NCBI RefSeq assembly: GCF_001245615.1
Contig: NZ_CWKH01000001.1
Span: forward strand, 868,001-932,000
DNA length: 64,000 bases
Source of the DNA: Mycolicibacterium neworleansense
GTDB lineage: Bacteria > Actinomycetota > Actinomycetes > Mycobacteriales > Mycobacteriaceae
Direction of reading: 5' to 3'
The notes beneath the pieces are model-generated. The model ran no database searches and had not been told where the DNA came from. It saw only the letters and a list, made by a program, of their open reading frames with translations. Below are positions 41,485-52,754 of this stretch, in pieces. The position numbers were made by a program, and so were the translations under genes. Numbering within the stretch: the first letter of the stretch is position 1; every line of letters starts with the position of its first letter.

Positions 41485-43248
41485 GTGCTGTCAGAGATTC
41501 GTATCGAGTCATTGGGCGCGATCAGTTCGGCCACCGCGGAGTTCGACCGCGGGCTGACGGTGCTGACCGGTGAAACCGGTACCGGCAAGACGATGGTGGT
41601 GACCAGCCTGCACCTGCTCGGCGGGGCGCGGGCGGACGCGACCAGGGTGCGTTCGGGCTCGGATCGCGCCGTGGTGGAAGGCCGTTTCAGCACAATCGAA
41701 CTCGGTGAGGACGTATCGGGGCGGGTCGAGGAGATCCTGGATTCCTCCGGCGCCGAGCGCGATGACGACGGCAGCGTGATCGCGGCCCGTTCGGTCAGCC
41801 GGGCCGGGCCTTCGCGGGCCTTTCTCGGCGGGCGCAGTGTGCCGGCCAAATCATTGAGCAGCTTCACCGCCCAGGTGCTGACCCTGCACGGCCAGAACGA
41901 TCAGTTGCGGCTGATGCGGCCCGATGAGCAGCGTGCGGCATTGGACCGGTTCGCCGAGGTGGACAAGCCGTTGACCCGTTACCGGCGCATCCGCGATGAA
42001 TGGCTGGCTGCACGTCGTGATCTGACCGACCGGCGTCACCGGGCCCGGGAACTGGCCCAGGAAGCCGACCGGCTCAGCTTCGGAATCCAGGAGATCGACG
42101 CGGTCGCACCGCAACCCGGTGAGGACGAGGCGATCATCGCCGACATCCGCCGGCTGTCGGAACTCGATGCGCTGCGCGAAGCCGCGCAGACCGCCCGCTT
42201 CGCCTTGGCCGGCGAGCTCGACGAGCCGACCCCAGAGTCCACCTCGGCGTCGGACGGTGTGGGCCGGGCGCAGGCGGCGCTGGAGTCCACCGACGACTCG
42301 GCGCTGCAGGCACTGGCCGTCCGCCTGGCCGAGGCGATGGCGGTGATCGGTGACGTATCGGGCGAGCTGGGTGACTACCTGTCCGAATTGCCTAGCGATG
42401 CCAGCACTTTGGAGTCCAAGCTGGCACGGCAGGCCGAACTGCGCACGCTCACCCGCAAGTACGCCGCCGATGTCGACGGCGTGCTGGAGTGGGCGCGGGA
42501 TGCCGCCGAGCGGTTGGCGCAGCTCGATGTGTCCGAGGAGAGCCTGGCCGCCCTCGACCGCAAGGTCGCCGAGCTCGAGGCTCAGTTGGTCGTGGCGGCA
42601 GGGGAGCTCACCAAGGCCCGGTCCAAGGCCGCCAAAGGGTTGGCCAAGGCGGTGACCGCGGAATTGGCCGGACTGGCCATGGCCAACGCGGTGTTCACCA
42701 TCGGCGTCGCCTCGATGCCGGCGCGGGCCGACGATTCCGCGCCGGTGACCATGCCCGACGGTGAGGTTCTGCACGCCGGCCACGACGGTGTCGACGCGGT
42801 CGAGTTCGGGTTCACCGCACATCGTGGCGCGGACGTGCTGCCGCTGGCCAAGAGTGCCTCCGGCGGTGAGCTGTCCCGCGTCATGTTGGCCCTCGAGGTG
42901 GTTCTTTCGGCGTCGACGGCGGGTACGACGATGGTGTTCGACGAGGTCGATGCCGGGGTCGGCGGCCGGGCCGCGGTGCAGATCGGCCGCAGGCTGGCCC
43001 GGCTGGCGCGCACCCACCAGGTGATCGTGGTGACGCACCTGCCTCAGGTGGCGGCGTTCGCCGATGCCCACCTGGTGGTCGACAGCGGCAATGGCCGCGC
43101 CAAGTCCAGCGGTGTACGCCGCATCGAGGACGAGGACCGCGTCGCCGAATTGGCCCGGATGCTGGCCGGTTTGGGGGAGTCCGACAGCGGCCGGGCCCAT
43201 GCCCGGGAGCTGTTGGACGCGGCTCAGCAGGAGCGCAGCGCGCCCTAG
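41485..43248 (+). CDS. recN: DNA repair protein RecN
   Basis: SMC-like ATPase of double-strand break repair, 587 residues. Walker A GETGTGKTM (30-38), a central coiled coil (about 150-370), ABC signature SASGGELSRVMLALE (near 455) and Walker B MVFDEVDAGVGG. GTG start 6 nt after nadK. No LexA-type box was seen in the short gap, so any SOS control must act on the operon promoter further up. Its stop shares CTAG with the convergent gene. Confidence 0.95.
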   Translation: MLSEIRIESLGAISSATAEFDRGLTVLTGETGTGKTMVVTSLHLLGGARADATRVRSGSDRAVVEGRFSTIELGEDVSGRVEEILDSSGAERDDDGSVIAARSVSRAGPSRAFLGGRSVPAKSLSSFTAQVLTLHGQNDQLRLMRPDEQRAALDRFAEVDKPLTRYRRIRDEWLAARRDLTDRRHRARELAQEADRLSFGIQEIDAVAPQPGEDEAIIADIRRLSELDALREAAQTARFALAGELDEPTPESTSASDGVGRAQAALESTDDSALQALAVRLAEAMAVIGDVSGELGDYLSELPSDASTLESKLARQAELRTLTRKYAADVDGVLEWARDAAERLAQLDVSEESLAALDRKVAELEAQLVVAAGELTKARSKAAKGLAKAVTAELAGLAMANAVFTIGVASMPARADDSAPVTMPDGEVLHAGHDGVDAVEFGFTAHRGADVLPLAKSASGGELSRVMLALEVVLSASTAGTTMVFDEVDAGVGGRAAVQIGRRLARLARTHQVIVVTHLPQVAAFADAHLVVDSGNGRAKSSGVRRIEDEDRVAELARMLAGLGESDSGRAHARELLDAAQQERSAP

Positions 43249-44153
43249 CCGCGTCCGGTGCTCAGCCCCGGATTGGCCGGTGACAGCTCGCCGGAGCTCC
43301 ATCGCAGTGGACTGACATGGGTCAGCTCGACCGCCTCGTCGATGGTGAAGTCGACGGCGCACTGCGTGCCGGCACTGGAATCGGCTTCCGCCCAGTTGAT
43401 TGCGGCGGTTCCGGTGAGCTGGAGCGTCGAGCCGGAAGACCAGTCGATCACCAACAGCCCGCACCGCGGGTTGGCCTCGATGTTGCCCAGCGTCATGAAC
43501 ATTGAATTCCCGCGGTAGTCCGGCCAGCGCAGCAACCGGGGTGAGAGTGCCTGCAGGAAGCCGGGATTGCCGCCCCGGTGGGACGCGTCGGCATTGCCGA
43601 CGGCATCCGCCGAACCGATGAAGAAGGCGTCCGCGGTCGCGATGAGGTCGAGTTGTCGATCGGTGAGTGAATCGCCGCGGCTCAGCTCGGGCTGTTCGCT
43701 CGCCGACCGCACGCCGACGATGTCCCTGCGCGAGATGTACTTGGGACAGTTCGAATACACCTGGTCGGTGTGGATCCGCAGGCCGGTGCCGGACGGCTCG
43801 GCGGTGCCGTTGACCCGCATCCGGCGGCGGGTCTGCGGCTCGATGGCGATCATTCCGACCTGCTGTCCGCTCCGCAGTATGTCGCGTAGCGGATCGCCCG
43901 GTGCCGGCCGCGCATCGATCACGATCGTGCGAGGCTCGTCGGCGTGGACGAAGCCGGGCGGACCAGTGATCAAGCTGGTCCACACCCGGCCTTCGTCGTC
44001 GGCCGCGGTGAGCACGATCATCGGCTGTTCGGCGAGAAACGCGGCGGCGGCTTCGGGAATCTCGGTGCGGATCATCCGGCCGACGCGGGTGGCGATCGCC
44101 TCCTGGCCCATCCGCCGCTGCACCGTCAGCTCACCCGAGTGATACATGTTCAC
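43245..44153 (-). CDS. Pyridoxamine 5'-phosphate oxidase-like flavoprotein
   Basis: 302 residues, two split-barrel FMN-binding halves of the PNPOx family (COG3576-like). Seen: FLAEQPMIVLTAADDEGRVWTSLITGPPGF near the N terminus and MFMTLGNIEANPRCGLLVIDW in the second half. Probably reduces or binds an unknown substrate with FMN or F420; no specific assignment. Convergent with recN (4-bp CTAG overlap). The VOC gene starts upstream on the same strand with a 14-nt gap, so the two form an operon. Confidence 0.85.
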   Translation of the reverse strand: MNMYHSGELTVQRRMGQEAIATRVGRMIRTEIPEAAAAFLAEQPMIVLTAADDEGRVWTSLITGPPGFVHADEPRTIVIDARPAPGDPLRDILRSGQQVGMIAIEPQTRRRMRVNGTAEPSGTGLRIHTDQVYSNCPKYISRRDIVGVRSASEQPELSRGDSLTDRQLDLIATADAFFIGSADAVGNADASHRGGNPGFLQALSPRLLRWPDYRGNSMFMTLGNIEANPRCGLLVIDWSSGSTLQLTGTAAINWAEADSSAGTQCAVDFTIDEAVELTHVSPLRWSSGELSPANPGLSTGRG

Positions 44154-44167
44154 CTACTCTGCTCTGC

Positions 44168-44629
44168 TCAGAAGAATCCGCAGGTCGGCGCGGAGCCGTG
44201 GGGTGCGGGAGCGGTCTGTGCGCCGTTCGGGGCGTACACCTCGAGCCGGGTTCCGTCCGGGTCGGTGAAGAAAATGCCCCCGGACGCGGCTCCCTCACCG
44301 TGGGCGACTACGCCGTCGTGCGCGAACTCCGTGCCAAGGGCCTTCAGTGCCGCCTCGACGGTCCGCACCTCGTCGATGCTGGCCGCCTCGAACGAAAGGT
44401 GATGCAGGCCTGGTGTTTCCGCGGAGAACCGGCCGTTGCTCTGCTGCCAGAGGGTCAGCCGCAGTGTCCCGCCCGTGCCGAGGAAGGCATAGCGGTGCTC
44501 GCCTTCGCCGTTGACGGCCAGGGGTTCGAACCCCAGGGCGCTGCGGTAGAAGGCGACCGAGCGCTCCAGGTCGGTGACGTTGATGCCGACGTGTCCGGTG
44601 GCGAGCTGGGGCGTGGTGGTTCCGGGCAT
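44168..44629 (-). CDS. VOC (glyoxalase/dioxygenase-fold) protein
   Basis: 153 residues, two beta-alpha-beta-beta-beta units. Likely metal ligands: His in GHVGINVTD (residue 13), His in LHHLSFEA and Glu in TRLEVYAPN. SVAFYRSALGFEPL is the VOC signature. A glyoxalase, dioxygenase or resistance role cannot be told apart. Shine-Dalgarno AGGAGG upstream. Transcribed with the PNPOx-like gene and divergent from a CGNR regulator, with two inverted repeats between. Confidence 0.88.
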   Translation of the reverse strand: MPGTTTPQLATGHVGINVTDLERSVAFYRSALGFEPLAVNGEGEHRYAFLGTGGTLRLTLWQQSNGRFSAETPGLHHLSFEAASIDEVRTVEAALKALGTEFAHDGVVAHGEGAASGGIFFTDPDGTRLEVYAPNGAQTAPAPHGSAPTCGFF

Positions 44630-44646
44630 GCAGTCCTCCTGAATGA

Positions 44647-44723
44647 CTAACCAATGTAATTACGTATGTAGGTTAGAACGGGAGCCGGAAGTCCGTCAAC
44701 CATCTAATTCTATTTCGATGGTT
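44647..44723. promoter_or_regulatory. Two inverted repeats in the VOC / CGNR-regulator intergenic region
   Basis: Repeat 1: CTAACC (44647-44652) / GGTTAG (44671-44676), enclosing a perfect GTAATTAC (44656-44663). Repeat 2: AACCATC (44698-44704) / GATGGTT (44717-44723), 12-nt spacer. Both share AACC/GGTT ends. The region is AT-rich. TACCCT (44762-44767) is the likely -10 of the CGNR gene. Divergent control by the CGNR protein is inferred. Confidence 0.5.
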
Positions 44724-44772
44724 AGGGCGACGGGTGACCCCTGGCGACGGCCACGCGTGGTTACCCTCAGGT

Positions 44773-45294
44773 ATGCGTGATCCGCGCCCGCATGTCGGCG
44801 AACCTCTTGCGCTGGATCTGTTGAACACCCGGTGGATGTCGGCAGATGGGCCGCAGGACCTTCTCGCGGACGTCGAGGGGCTGCAGTGCTGGTTGCTGGC
44901 CAACGGGTTGATCGACCGCTGCGAGGCCGACGAGAAATCGCGGACCGCGCTCATCTCGGCCCGGGAGGCGATCCTGCAGGCCCTGCAGTCAGACTCCGTC
45001 GGCGCTCTGAACGAGGTGCTCGACCGGGGCCGTATCCGCCTCACGCTCACGCCGACTGGTCCCGCCGAGGCGGCCGAGGTGGCCAAGCCGGAATGGCTCG
45101 CCGGCTGGCTGGCCGCGGGGGATTTGCTGCGGCTGCTGGGGGAGGCGCCCGATCGGATCAAGCAGTGCGCGCATCCGCACTGCATCCTCTGGTTCCACGA
45201 CACCTCGAAGAACGGGGCCCGGCGCTGGCATTCGATGGCCACCTGTGGCAACCGGGCCAAGGCGGCGCGGCACTACGCGGCGAAGCGGGAATGA
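44773..45294 (+). CDS. ABATE/CGNR zinc-finger transcription regulator
   Basis: 173 residues. N-terminal ABATE domain (about 8-110, beginning with PLALDLLNTRW) that senses a ligand in this family; C-terminal CGNR zinc finger (about 128-170): CAHPHCILWFHD, then MATCGNRAKAARHY, giving the zinc ligands. The start is ATG 44773, 5 nt behind TACCCT. It is probably a regulator of the divergent VOC and PNPOx genes. Confidence 0.88.
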   Translation: MRDPRPHVGEPLALDLLNTRWMSADGPQDLLADVEGLQCWLLANGLIDRCEADEKSRTALISAREAILQALQSDSVGALNEVLDRGRIRLTLTPTGPAEAAEVAKPEWLAGWLAAGDLLRLLGEAPDRIKQCAHPHCILWFHDTSKNGARRWHSMATCGNRAKAARHYAAKRE

Positions 45295-45305
45295 GACCGA
45301 ACCGC

Positions 45306-45394
45306 TGTTACAGATGTGACTAAAGCCAACTTGTGGGGCTGGTGTTACGGCGCGCCTCCGCCGCCGGACCGACGACTCCCGACAGAATCGGCCC
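45306..45394 (+). promoter_or_regulatory. steA promoter region with MtrA-like direct repeat
   Basis: TGTTAC (45306-45311) and TGTGAC (45315-45320) are direct repeats with a 9-bp period, similar to the tandem 9-mer reported for the response regulator MtrA; a third TGTTAC is at 45343-45348. CAGAAT (45383-45388) 6 nt before ATG 45395 is the likely -10, giving a leaderless mRNA. MtrA control is an inference. Confidence 0.4.
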
Positions 45395-46579
45395 ATGAAG
45401 ATGTCCACGCTGCTCACCCGCAATGCCAGCTCGCGTCCGGGAGTGACCGGCACTGCTCGAGTGGACCGCGATATCGACCGGCTGCTGCGGCGCGTCGGCC
45501 CCGGCGACATCGTCGTCCTCGATGCCCAGGACCTGGATCGGATCACAGCTGACGCGCTGGTCGAGGCGAATATTGCCGGTGTCGTCAACGCTTCGCCGTC
45601 GATCTCCGGCCGCTATCCGAACCTGGGACCCGAGGTGCTCGTCGCCAACGGCGTCGTGCTGATCGACGAGGCCGGGCCGGAGGTGTTCAAGAAGATCAAG
45701 GACGGGGCGCGGATCCGTCTGAACAACGGCGGCGTCTACTCCGGTGACCGGCGCATCGCGGTCGGCACCGAGCGCAACGACCAAGAGATCCACGAGTTGA
45801 TGCACGACGCCAAGAGCGGTCTGGTGGCGCACCTCGAGGCTTTCGCAGGCAACACCATCGAGTTCATCCGCAGCGAGAGCCCGCTGCTCATCGACGGCAT
45901 CGGCATCCCGAACATCGACGTGGACCTGCATCGCAGGCACGTGGTGATCGTGGCCGAGGAGCCCGATGCTGCCGCGGACCTCAAGGCGCTCAAACCGTTC
46001 ATCAAGGAGTACCAGCCGGTGCTGGTCGGTGTCGGGGCCGGTGCGGACGTGCTGCGCAAGGCCGGGTACCGGCCGGCGCTGATCGTCGGGGACCCGGACA
46101 AGATGAGTGTCGAGGTGTTGCGGTCCGGTGCCCAGGTGGTGCTGCCCGCCGACGCCGACGGGCATGCCGCCGGCCTGGAGCGCATCCAAGATCTCGGTGT
46201 CGGCGCGATGACCTTCCCGGCCGCCGGATCGGCCGCCGACCTGGCGCTGCTGCTGTGCGACCACCACGGTGCGTCGCTGATCGTCACGGCCGGTCACACC
46301 GCCTCGATCGAGGAGTTCTTCGACCGCACGCGCCAGCGCAGCAACCCGTCCACGTTCCTGACCCGGTTGAAGGTCGGGGAGAAGCTCGTCGACGCCAAGG
46401 CGGTGGCGACCCTGTACCGCAGCCGGGTGTCCGGTGGCGCGATCGCGCTGCTGGTGCTGGCCATGCTGGTGGCGGTGGTTGTCGCGCTGTGGGTGTCACG
46501 GGCCGACGGCGCGGTCCTGGACTGGGTCGTCGACTGCTGGAACCGCTTCACGCTGTGGGTCCAGAACCTCGTCAGCTGA
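45395..46579 (+). CDS. steA: Cytokinetic ring protein SteA
   Basis: 394 residues. The cytosolic part (about 1-340) has a thiamin-pyrophosphokinase-like fold, with the motif VGDPDKMSVEVL (near 233) and ADADGHAAGLERI. One C-terminal membrane helix (about 347-370). In Corynebacterium, SteA and SteB interact at the septum and activate the RipA peptidoglycan hydrolase. Followed after 15 nt by the SteB/MctB gene, as in other Actinobacteria. Confidence 0.9.
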   Translation: MKMSTLLTRNASSRPGVTGTARVDRDIDRLLRRVGPGDIVVLDAQDLDRITADALVEANIAGVVNASPSISGRYPNLGPEVLVANGVVLIDEAGPEVFKKIKDGARIRLNNGGVYSGDRRIAVGTERNDQEIHELMHDAKSGLVAHLEAFAGNTIEFIRSESPLLIDGIGIPNIDVDLHRRHVVIVAEEPDAAADLKALKPFIKEYQPVLVGVGAGADVLRKAGYRPALIVGDPDKMSVEVLRSGAQVVLPADADGHAAGLERIQDLGVGAMTFPAAGSAADLALLLCDHHGASLIVTAGHTASIEEFFDRTRQRSNPSTFLTRLKVGEKLVDAKAVATLYRSRVSGGAIALLVLAMLVAVVVALWVSRADGAVLDWVVDCWNRFTLWVQNLVS

Positions 46580-46594
46580 ATGGAGCGGTGAGCT

Positions 46595-47536
46595 GTGATC
46601 ACGTTGCGTGCGCACGCGATTTCCCTGGCGGCGGTGTTCCTGGCGCTGGCCATCGGGGTGGCGCTGGGCTCGGGGCTGCTGTCCAACACCGTCTTGTCGG
46701 GCCTTCGTGACGACAAGTTGGAACTGCAGCACCAGATCGACACCCTGACCGACGGCAAGAACGCGCTGAACGAAAAGCTCAATGCGGCGGGTGAATTCGA
46801 TGCCCAGATGGCACCGCGCATGGTGCGCGACGCCTTGAAGGACAAGTCGGTGGTGGTGTTCCGCACGCCCGACGCGGTCGACGGCGACGTCGACGCCGTG
46901 TCTCGGTTCATCCGCGACGCGGGCGGCACGGTGACCGGGAAGATCACGCTCACGCAGGAGTTCGTTGAAGCGAATTCGGCAGACAAGCTGCTGTCGGTGG
47001 TCAACTCGCCGATCGTGCCGGCCGGCAAGCAGCTGAGCACCGCGGCGGTTGACCAGGGGTCCCAGGCGGGCGACCTGCTGGGCATCACGCTGCTGATCGA
47101 CAAGAACCCGGCCGCCGCCCCCGTTGACGACACCCAGCGCCAGACCGTGCTCACCGCGCTGCGCGACACCGGCTTCCTGACGTATGACGATCCGCACATC
47201 GGGGCGGCCAACACGGCGCTGATCATCACCGGCGGAGGGCTCGGCGAGGACGGCGGCAACCGCGGCGCAACCATGGCCCGGTTCGCCGCGGGGCTGGCGC
47301 CGCACGGCACCGGGACTGTGCTCGCCGGCCGCTCGGGGTCGGCCTCTGGAACCGGTCCGGTGGCGGTGACCAGGTCGGATGCTGGTTTGACCGCTGTCGT
47401 CAGCACGGTCGACGACGCCGATTCCAGCGCCGGGCAGATCACCGCCGTTCTGGCGCTGAGCGACCTCGTCAGTGGCGGCAAGCCCGGCAAGTACGGCACC
47501 GGGCAGGGTGCGACGTCGGTGACCATCCCGCAATAG
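46595..47536 (+). CDS. mctB: SteB / copper transporter MctB family protein
   Basis: 313 residues with one N-terminal membrane helix (about 7-29), then a coiled coil (about 36-62) and a large extracytoplasmic domain. The homologue Rv1698 was described as MctB, needed for low intracellular copper, and as SteB, the partner of SteA in cell separation. No Cys-rich metal site is visible, so a copper-binding role cannot be seen from sequence. GTG start, AGCGGTGAG Shine-Dalgarno region; co-transcribed with steA. Confidence 0.88.
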   Translation: MITLRAHAISLAAVFLALAIGVALGSGLLSNTVLSGLRDDKLELQHQIDTLTDGKNALNEKLNAAGEFDAQMAPRMVRDALKDKSVVVFRTPDAVDGDVDAVSRFIRDAGGTVTGKITLTQEFVEANSADKLLSVVNSPIVPAGKQLSTAAVDQGSQAGDLLGITLLIDKNPAAAPVDDTQRQTVLTALRDTGFLTYDDPHIGAANTALIITGGGLGEDGGNRGATMARFAAGLAPHGTGTVLAGRSGSASGTGPVAVTRSDAGLTAVVSTVDDADSSAGQITAVLALSDLVSGGKPGKYGTGQGATSVTIPQ

Positions 47537-47597
47537 CCGGGTATTTGCCGCCGATGCGGGCGGCGCGCCAGCGACGGCTTGTCGGTGTCGGTGTTAA

Positions 47598-50045
<2,448 letters not shown>

Positions 50046-50049
<4 letters not shown>

Positions 50050-51002
50050 CGACGCCGGCCCCTCTCCGATCGGCCCTCGACGACCAGTTCCAGGGCTACC
50101 TCGATCACCTGACGATCGAGCGGGGCGTGGCGGCCAACACCTTGAGCTCGTACCGGCGCGACCTACGCCGTTACGCCGAACACCTGACGCAGCGCGGAAT
50201 CGACGATCTGGCCAAGGTGGCCGAGTCCGATGTCAGCGACTTCCTGATCGCCCTGCGCCGGGGTGATCCCGACTCGGGAGTAGTTGCACTGTCTGCAGTT
50301 TCGGCGGCAAGGGCGGTGGTCGCGGTCCGTGGCCTGCACCGGTTCGCCACTGCCGAGGGCATCACCGCCGTCAACGTCGCCCGCGGGGTGAAACCACCCA
50401 CGCCCAGCCGGCGGCTGCCCAAGAGCCTCACCCTCGACGAGGTGCTCGCGTTGCTCGAGGCCGCCGGCGGGGACAGCGAGGCCGACGGCCCACTGACACT
50501 GCGGAACCGGGCGCTGCTGGAACTGCTGTACTCCACCGGTGCCCGAATCTCGGAGGCCGTGGGACTCGACGTCGACGACATCGATACCCATGCGCGCTCA
50601 GTGCTGCTGCGCGGCAAGGGTGGCAAGCAGCGGCTCGTGCCCATCGGCCGTCCCGCCGTCAGCGCCCTCGACGCCTACCTGGTGCGGGGACGTCCGGACC
50701 TGGCCCGGCGCGGACGTGGGACCCCGGGGATCTTCCTCAACGCCCGTGGCGGGCGGCTGTCCCGGCAGAGCGCCTGGCAGGTGCTGCAGGACGCGGCCTC
50801 GCGGGCCGGGATCACCTCGGCGGTGTCGCCGCACACGCTGCGGCACTCGTTCGCGACCCACCTGCTCGACGGCGGGGCCGACGTACGCGTCGTACAGGAA
50901 CTGCTGGGCCACGCCTCGGTGACCACCACGCAGATCTACACCATGGTCACCGTGCACACGCTGCGCGAGGTCTGGGCCGGCGCGCACCCGCGGGCGCGTT
51001 AG
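50046..51002 (+). CDS. xerD: Tyrosine recombinase XerD
   Basis: Resolves chromosome dimers at dif with XerC and FtsK. 318 residues from ATG 50046. N-terminal SAM-like core-binding domain (about 10-105) and catalytic domain with the full set R-K-H-R-H-Y: Arg in [11 protein letters not shown], Lys in LRGKGGKQR, HxxR in [13 protein letters not shown], His in [11 protein letters not shown] and Tyr in QIYTMV. It is a core-genome enzyme, not an integrase of a mobile element. Its stop interlocks with the convergent O-methyltransferase (TTAG). Confidence 0.95.
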
Positions 51003-51751
51003 CCGCCCAGGTACTCCGACTCCAACACCAGATCGGGCAGCAGGGTCTGGTACTCGGCATGCGTCTTGTGATGCCTGGTATCCCAGAGCTCGCCCTGGTG
51101 CTCGTTCATGTAGGCCAGGTACTTCGGCGCCCCCGGCAGCTTCACGTTGTCGGCGACCACGATCGAGCCGCGGCGCAGCCAGCCTCGGTCCAGCAGACTC
51201 TGCAGGTCGGTCAGGTAGGCGTTCTTGTCGTGGTCGAGGAAGACGAAATCCAGCACACCGGTGTCGAAGCCGGCGGCCGCGAGCGCGTCGAGCGTGCGTC
51301 CGCCGTCGCCGATGGTCCCGACCACGCAGGTGATCCGGTCGGCCACCCCGGCATGGACCCAGATGCGTCGTGCGATATCGGCGTTGGTGGGGGAGAACTC
51401 GACCGAGAACACCCGGGCGGCCGGTGCGGCGCGCGCGATGCGCATCGCCCCGTAACCGCAATAGGTGCCCAGTTCCAGGGCCAGCCGCGGGTTGGCGCGC
51501 ACCACCGCGGCGTCGAGCAGCGCACCCTTCTCGTCGCCGACGTTGATCAGGAACGACTTCTCGTAGGCGAACTTGTCGATGGTGGCGATGGCATCGTCGA
51601 GGTCGCCCGCGCGGGCGTTGGCCGCCACGTAATCGGCGGCCGCGGCCTCCCGGCCATCGCCCCACTGCCCGGTTCGGGCGAAGTGTCTGGCGCCGATTCC
51701 CATCCGGATGAACGACCACCGCAACAGCGGCAACCGCTGTTTGAGACTCAT
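50999..51751 (-). CDS. SAM-dependent O-methyltransferase (class I, catechol-OMT-like)
   Basis: 250 residues from ATG 51751. Seen: [16 protein letters not shown] (SAM motif I, near 90), [17 protein letters not shown] (acidic residue binding the ribose), [12 protein letters not shown] (metal ligands) and [15 protein letters not shown]. Resembles O-methyltransferase family 3 enzymes acting on catechols; the natural substrate is unknown. An in-frame GTG four codons earlier is possible. Matches Rv1703c (recall). Confidence 0.87.
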   Translation of the reverse strand: MSLKQRLPLLRWSFIRMGIGARHFARTGQWGDGREAAAADYVAANARAGDLDDAIATIDKFAYEKSFLINVGDEKGALLDAAVVRANPRLALELGTYCGYGAMRIARAAPAARVFSVEFSPTNADIARRIWVHAGVADRITCVVGTIGDGGRTLDALAAAGFDTGVLDFVFLDHDKNAYLTDLQSLLDRGWLRRGSIVVADNVKLPGAPKYLAYMNEHQGELWDTRHHKTHAEYQTLLPDLVLESEYLGG

Positions 51752-51812
51752 GACGCACACCATATGCGCCTGATTGCCCGCGGGTCTGCCCGTCCAGGCT
51801 GCACAGCGACGT

Positions 51813-51825
51813 TAAACTTGCCGGG
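51813..51825 (+). promoter_or_regulatory. parA operon -10 element
   Basis: TAAACT (51813-51818), followed by 7 nt and ATG 51826. Transcription should begin at or next to that ATG, which opens a 15-codon ORF rather than parA itself. No clear -35. Confidence 0.6.
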
Positions 51826-51873
51826 ATGTGCGCCATGACTGCGGGATGCCTGACCAGCGGTGGTCGGGCATGA
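51826..51873 (+). CDS. Leaderless 15-codon upstream ORF of parA
   Basis: ATG 51826 to TGA 51871-51873, encoding MCAMTAGCLTSGGRA. It begins exactly where the parA transcript should start and stops in an ATGA overlap with the parA ATG at 51870, so translation of parA would depend on it. Two of 15 residues are Cys. Inferred, with no protein evidence. Confidence 0.5.
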   Translation: MCAMTAGCLTSGGRA

Positions 51874-52754
51874 ACGACGACGGCGCACACGACGGACTCT
51901 TCGAGCACAGCTCACCCGAGCTCGGTCTGACCGGGCGGCCGCCGCGAGACATTCCCGAACCGCAGCCCCGTTCGACACATGGCCCGGCCAAGGTCATCGC
52001 GATGTGCAACCAGAAGGGCGGGGTCGGCAAGACCACCTCGACCATCAACCTTGGCGCGAGTTTGGCCGAGTACGGCCGCCGGGTCCTGCTGGTCGACCTG
52101 GATCCGCAGGGCGCGCTGTCGGCGGGCCTCGGGGTGCCGCATTACGAACTCGAACACACCGTGCACAACCTGCTGGTCGAGCCGCGGGTGTCGATCGACG
52201 ACGTGGTGATCAAGACCCGGGTCAGCGGCATGGATCTGGTGCCCAGCAACATCGACCTGTCGGCCGCCGAGATCCAGCTGGTCAACGAGGTCGGCCGCGA
52301 GCAGTCCCTGGCCCGGGCCCTCTACCCGGTGCTCGACCGCTACGACTACGTGTTGATCGACTGCCAGCCGTCACTGGGCCTGCTCACGGTCAACGGACTG
52401 GCGTGCGCCGACGGTGTGATCATCCCCACCGAGTGCGAATACTTCTCGCTTCGCGGACTCGCGTTGCTGACCGACACCGTGGACAAGGTGCATGACCGGC
52501 TCAACCCGAAGCTGTCGATCAGCGGCATCCTGGTGACCCGCTACGACCCGCGCACGGTCAACGCGCGCGAGGTGATGGCCCGCGTGGTGGAGCGGTTCGG
52601 TGACCTGGTGTTCGACACCGTGATCACGCGGACGGTGCGGTTCCCCGAGACCAGCGTGGCGGGCGAGCCGATCACCACCTGGGCACCCAAGTCCGGTGGC
52701 GCCGTGGCCTACCGATCGCTGGCACGCGAAGTCATCGACCGGTTCGGCGCGTGA
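51870..52754 (+). CDS. parA: ParA/Soj family ATPase
   Basis: 294 residues from ATG 51870. Deviant Walker A CNQKGGVGKTTSTINL (near 42-57), Walker A' VLLVDLDPQGALSAGLG and YVLIDCQPSLGLLTVNGL. About 40 N-terminal residues precede the ATPase. This is the copy linked to scpA-scpB (Rv1708 position, recall), distinct from the parAB locus near oriC; role probably in chromosome or cargo positioning. In-frame starts at 51828 and 51846 are disfavoured because ATG 51870 is coupled to the upstream ORF. GTGA overlap with scpA. Confidence 0.93.
   Translation: MNDDGAHDGLFEHSSPELGLTGRPPRDIPEPQPRSTHGPAKVIAMCNQKGGVGKTTSTINLGASLAEYGRRVLLVDLDPQGALSAGLGVPHYELEHTVHNLLVEPRVSIDDVVIKTRVSGMDLVPSNIDLSAAEIQLVNEVGREQSLARALYPVLDRYDYVLIDCQPSLGLLTVNGLACADGVIIPTECEYFSLRGLALLTDTVDKVHDRLNPKLSISGILVTRYDPRTVNAREVMARVVERFGDLVFDTVITRTVRFPETSVAGEPITTWAPKSGGAVAYRSLAREVIDRFGA

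Noticed and set aside
41440..41490. LexA box before recN
   Set aside because: No GAAC-N4-GTTC-type site in the short gap.
41851..43983. 710-codon minus-strand frame opposite recN
   Set aside because: Runs across recN and into the PNPOx-like gene in another frame; no family resemblance.
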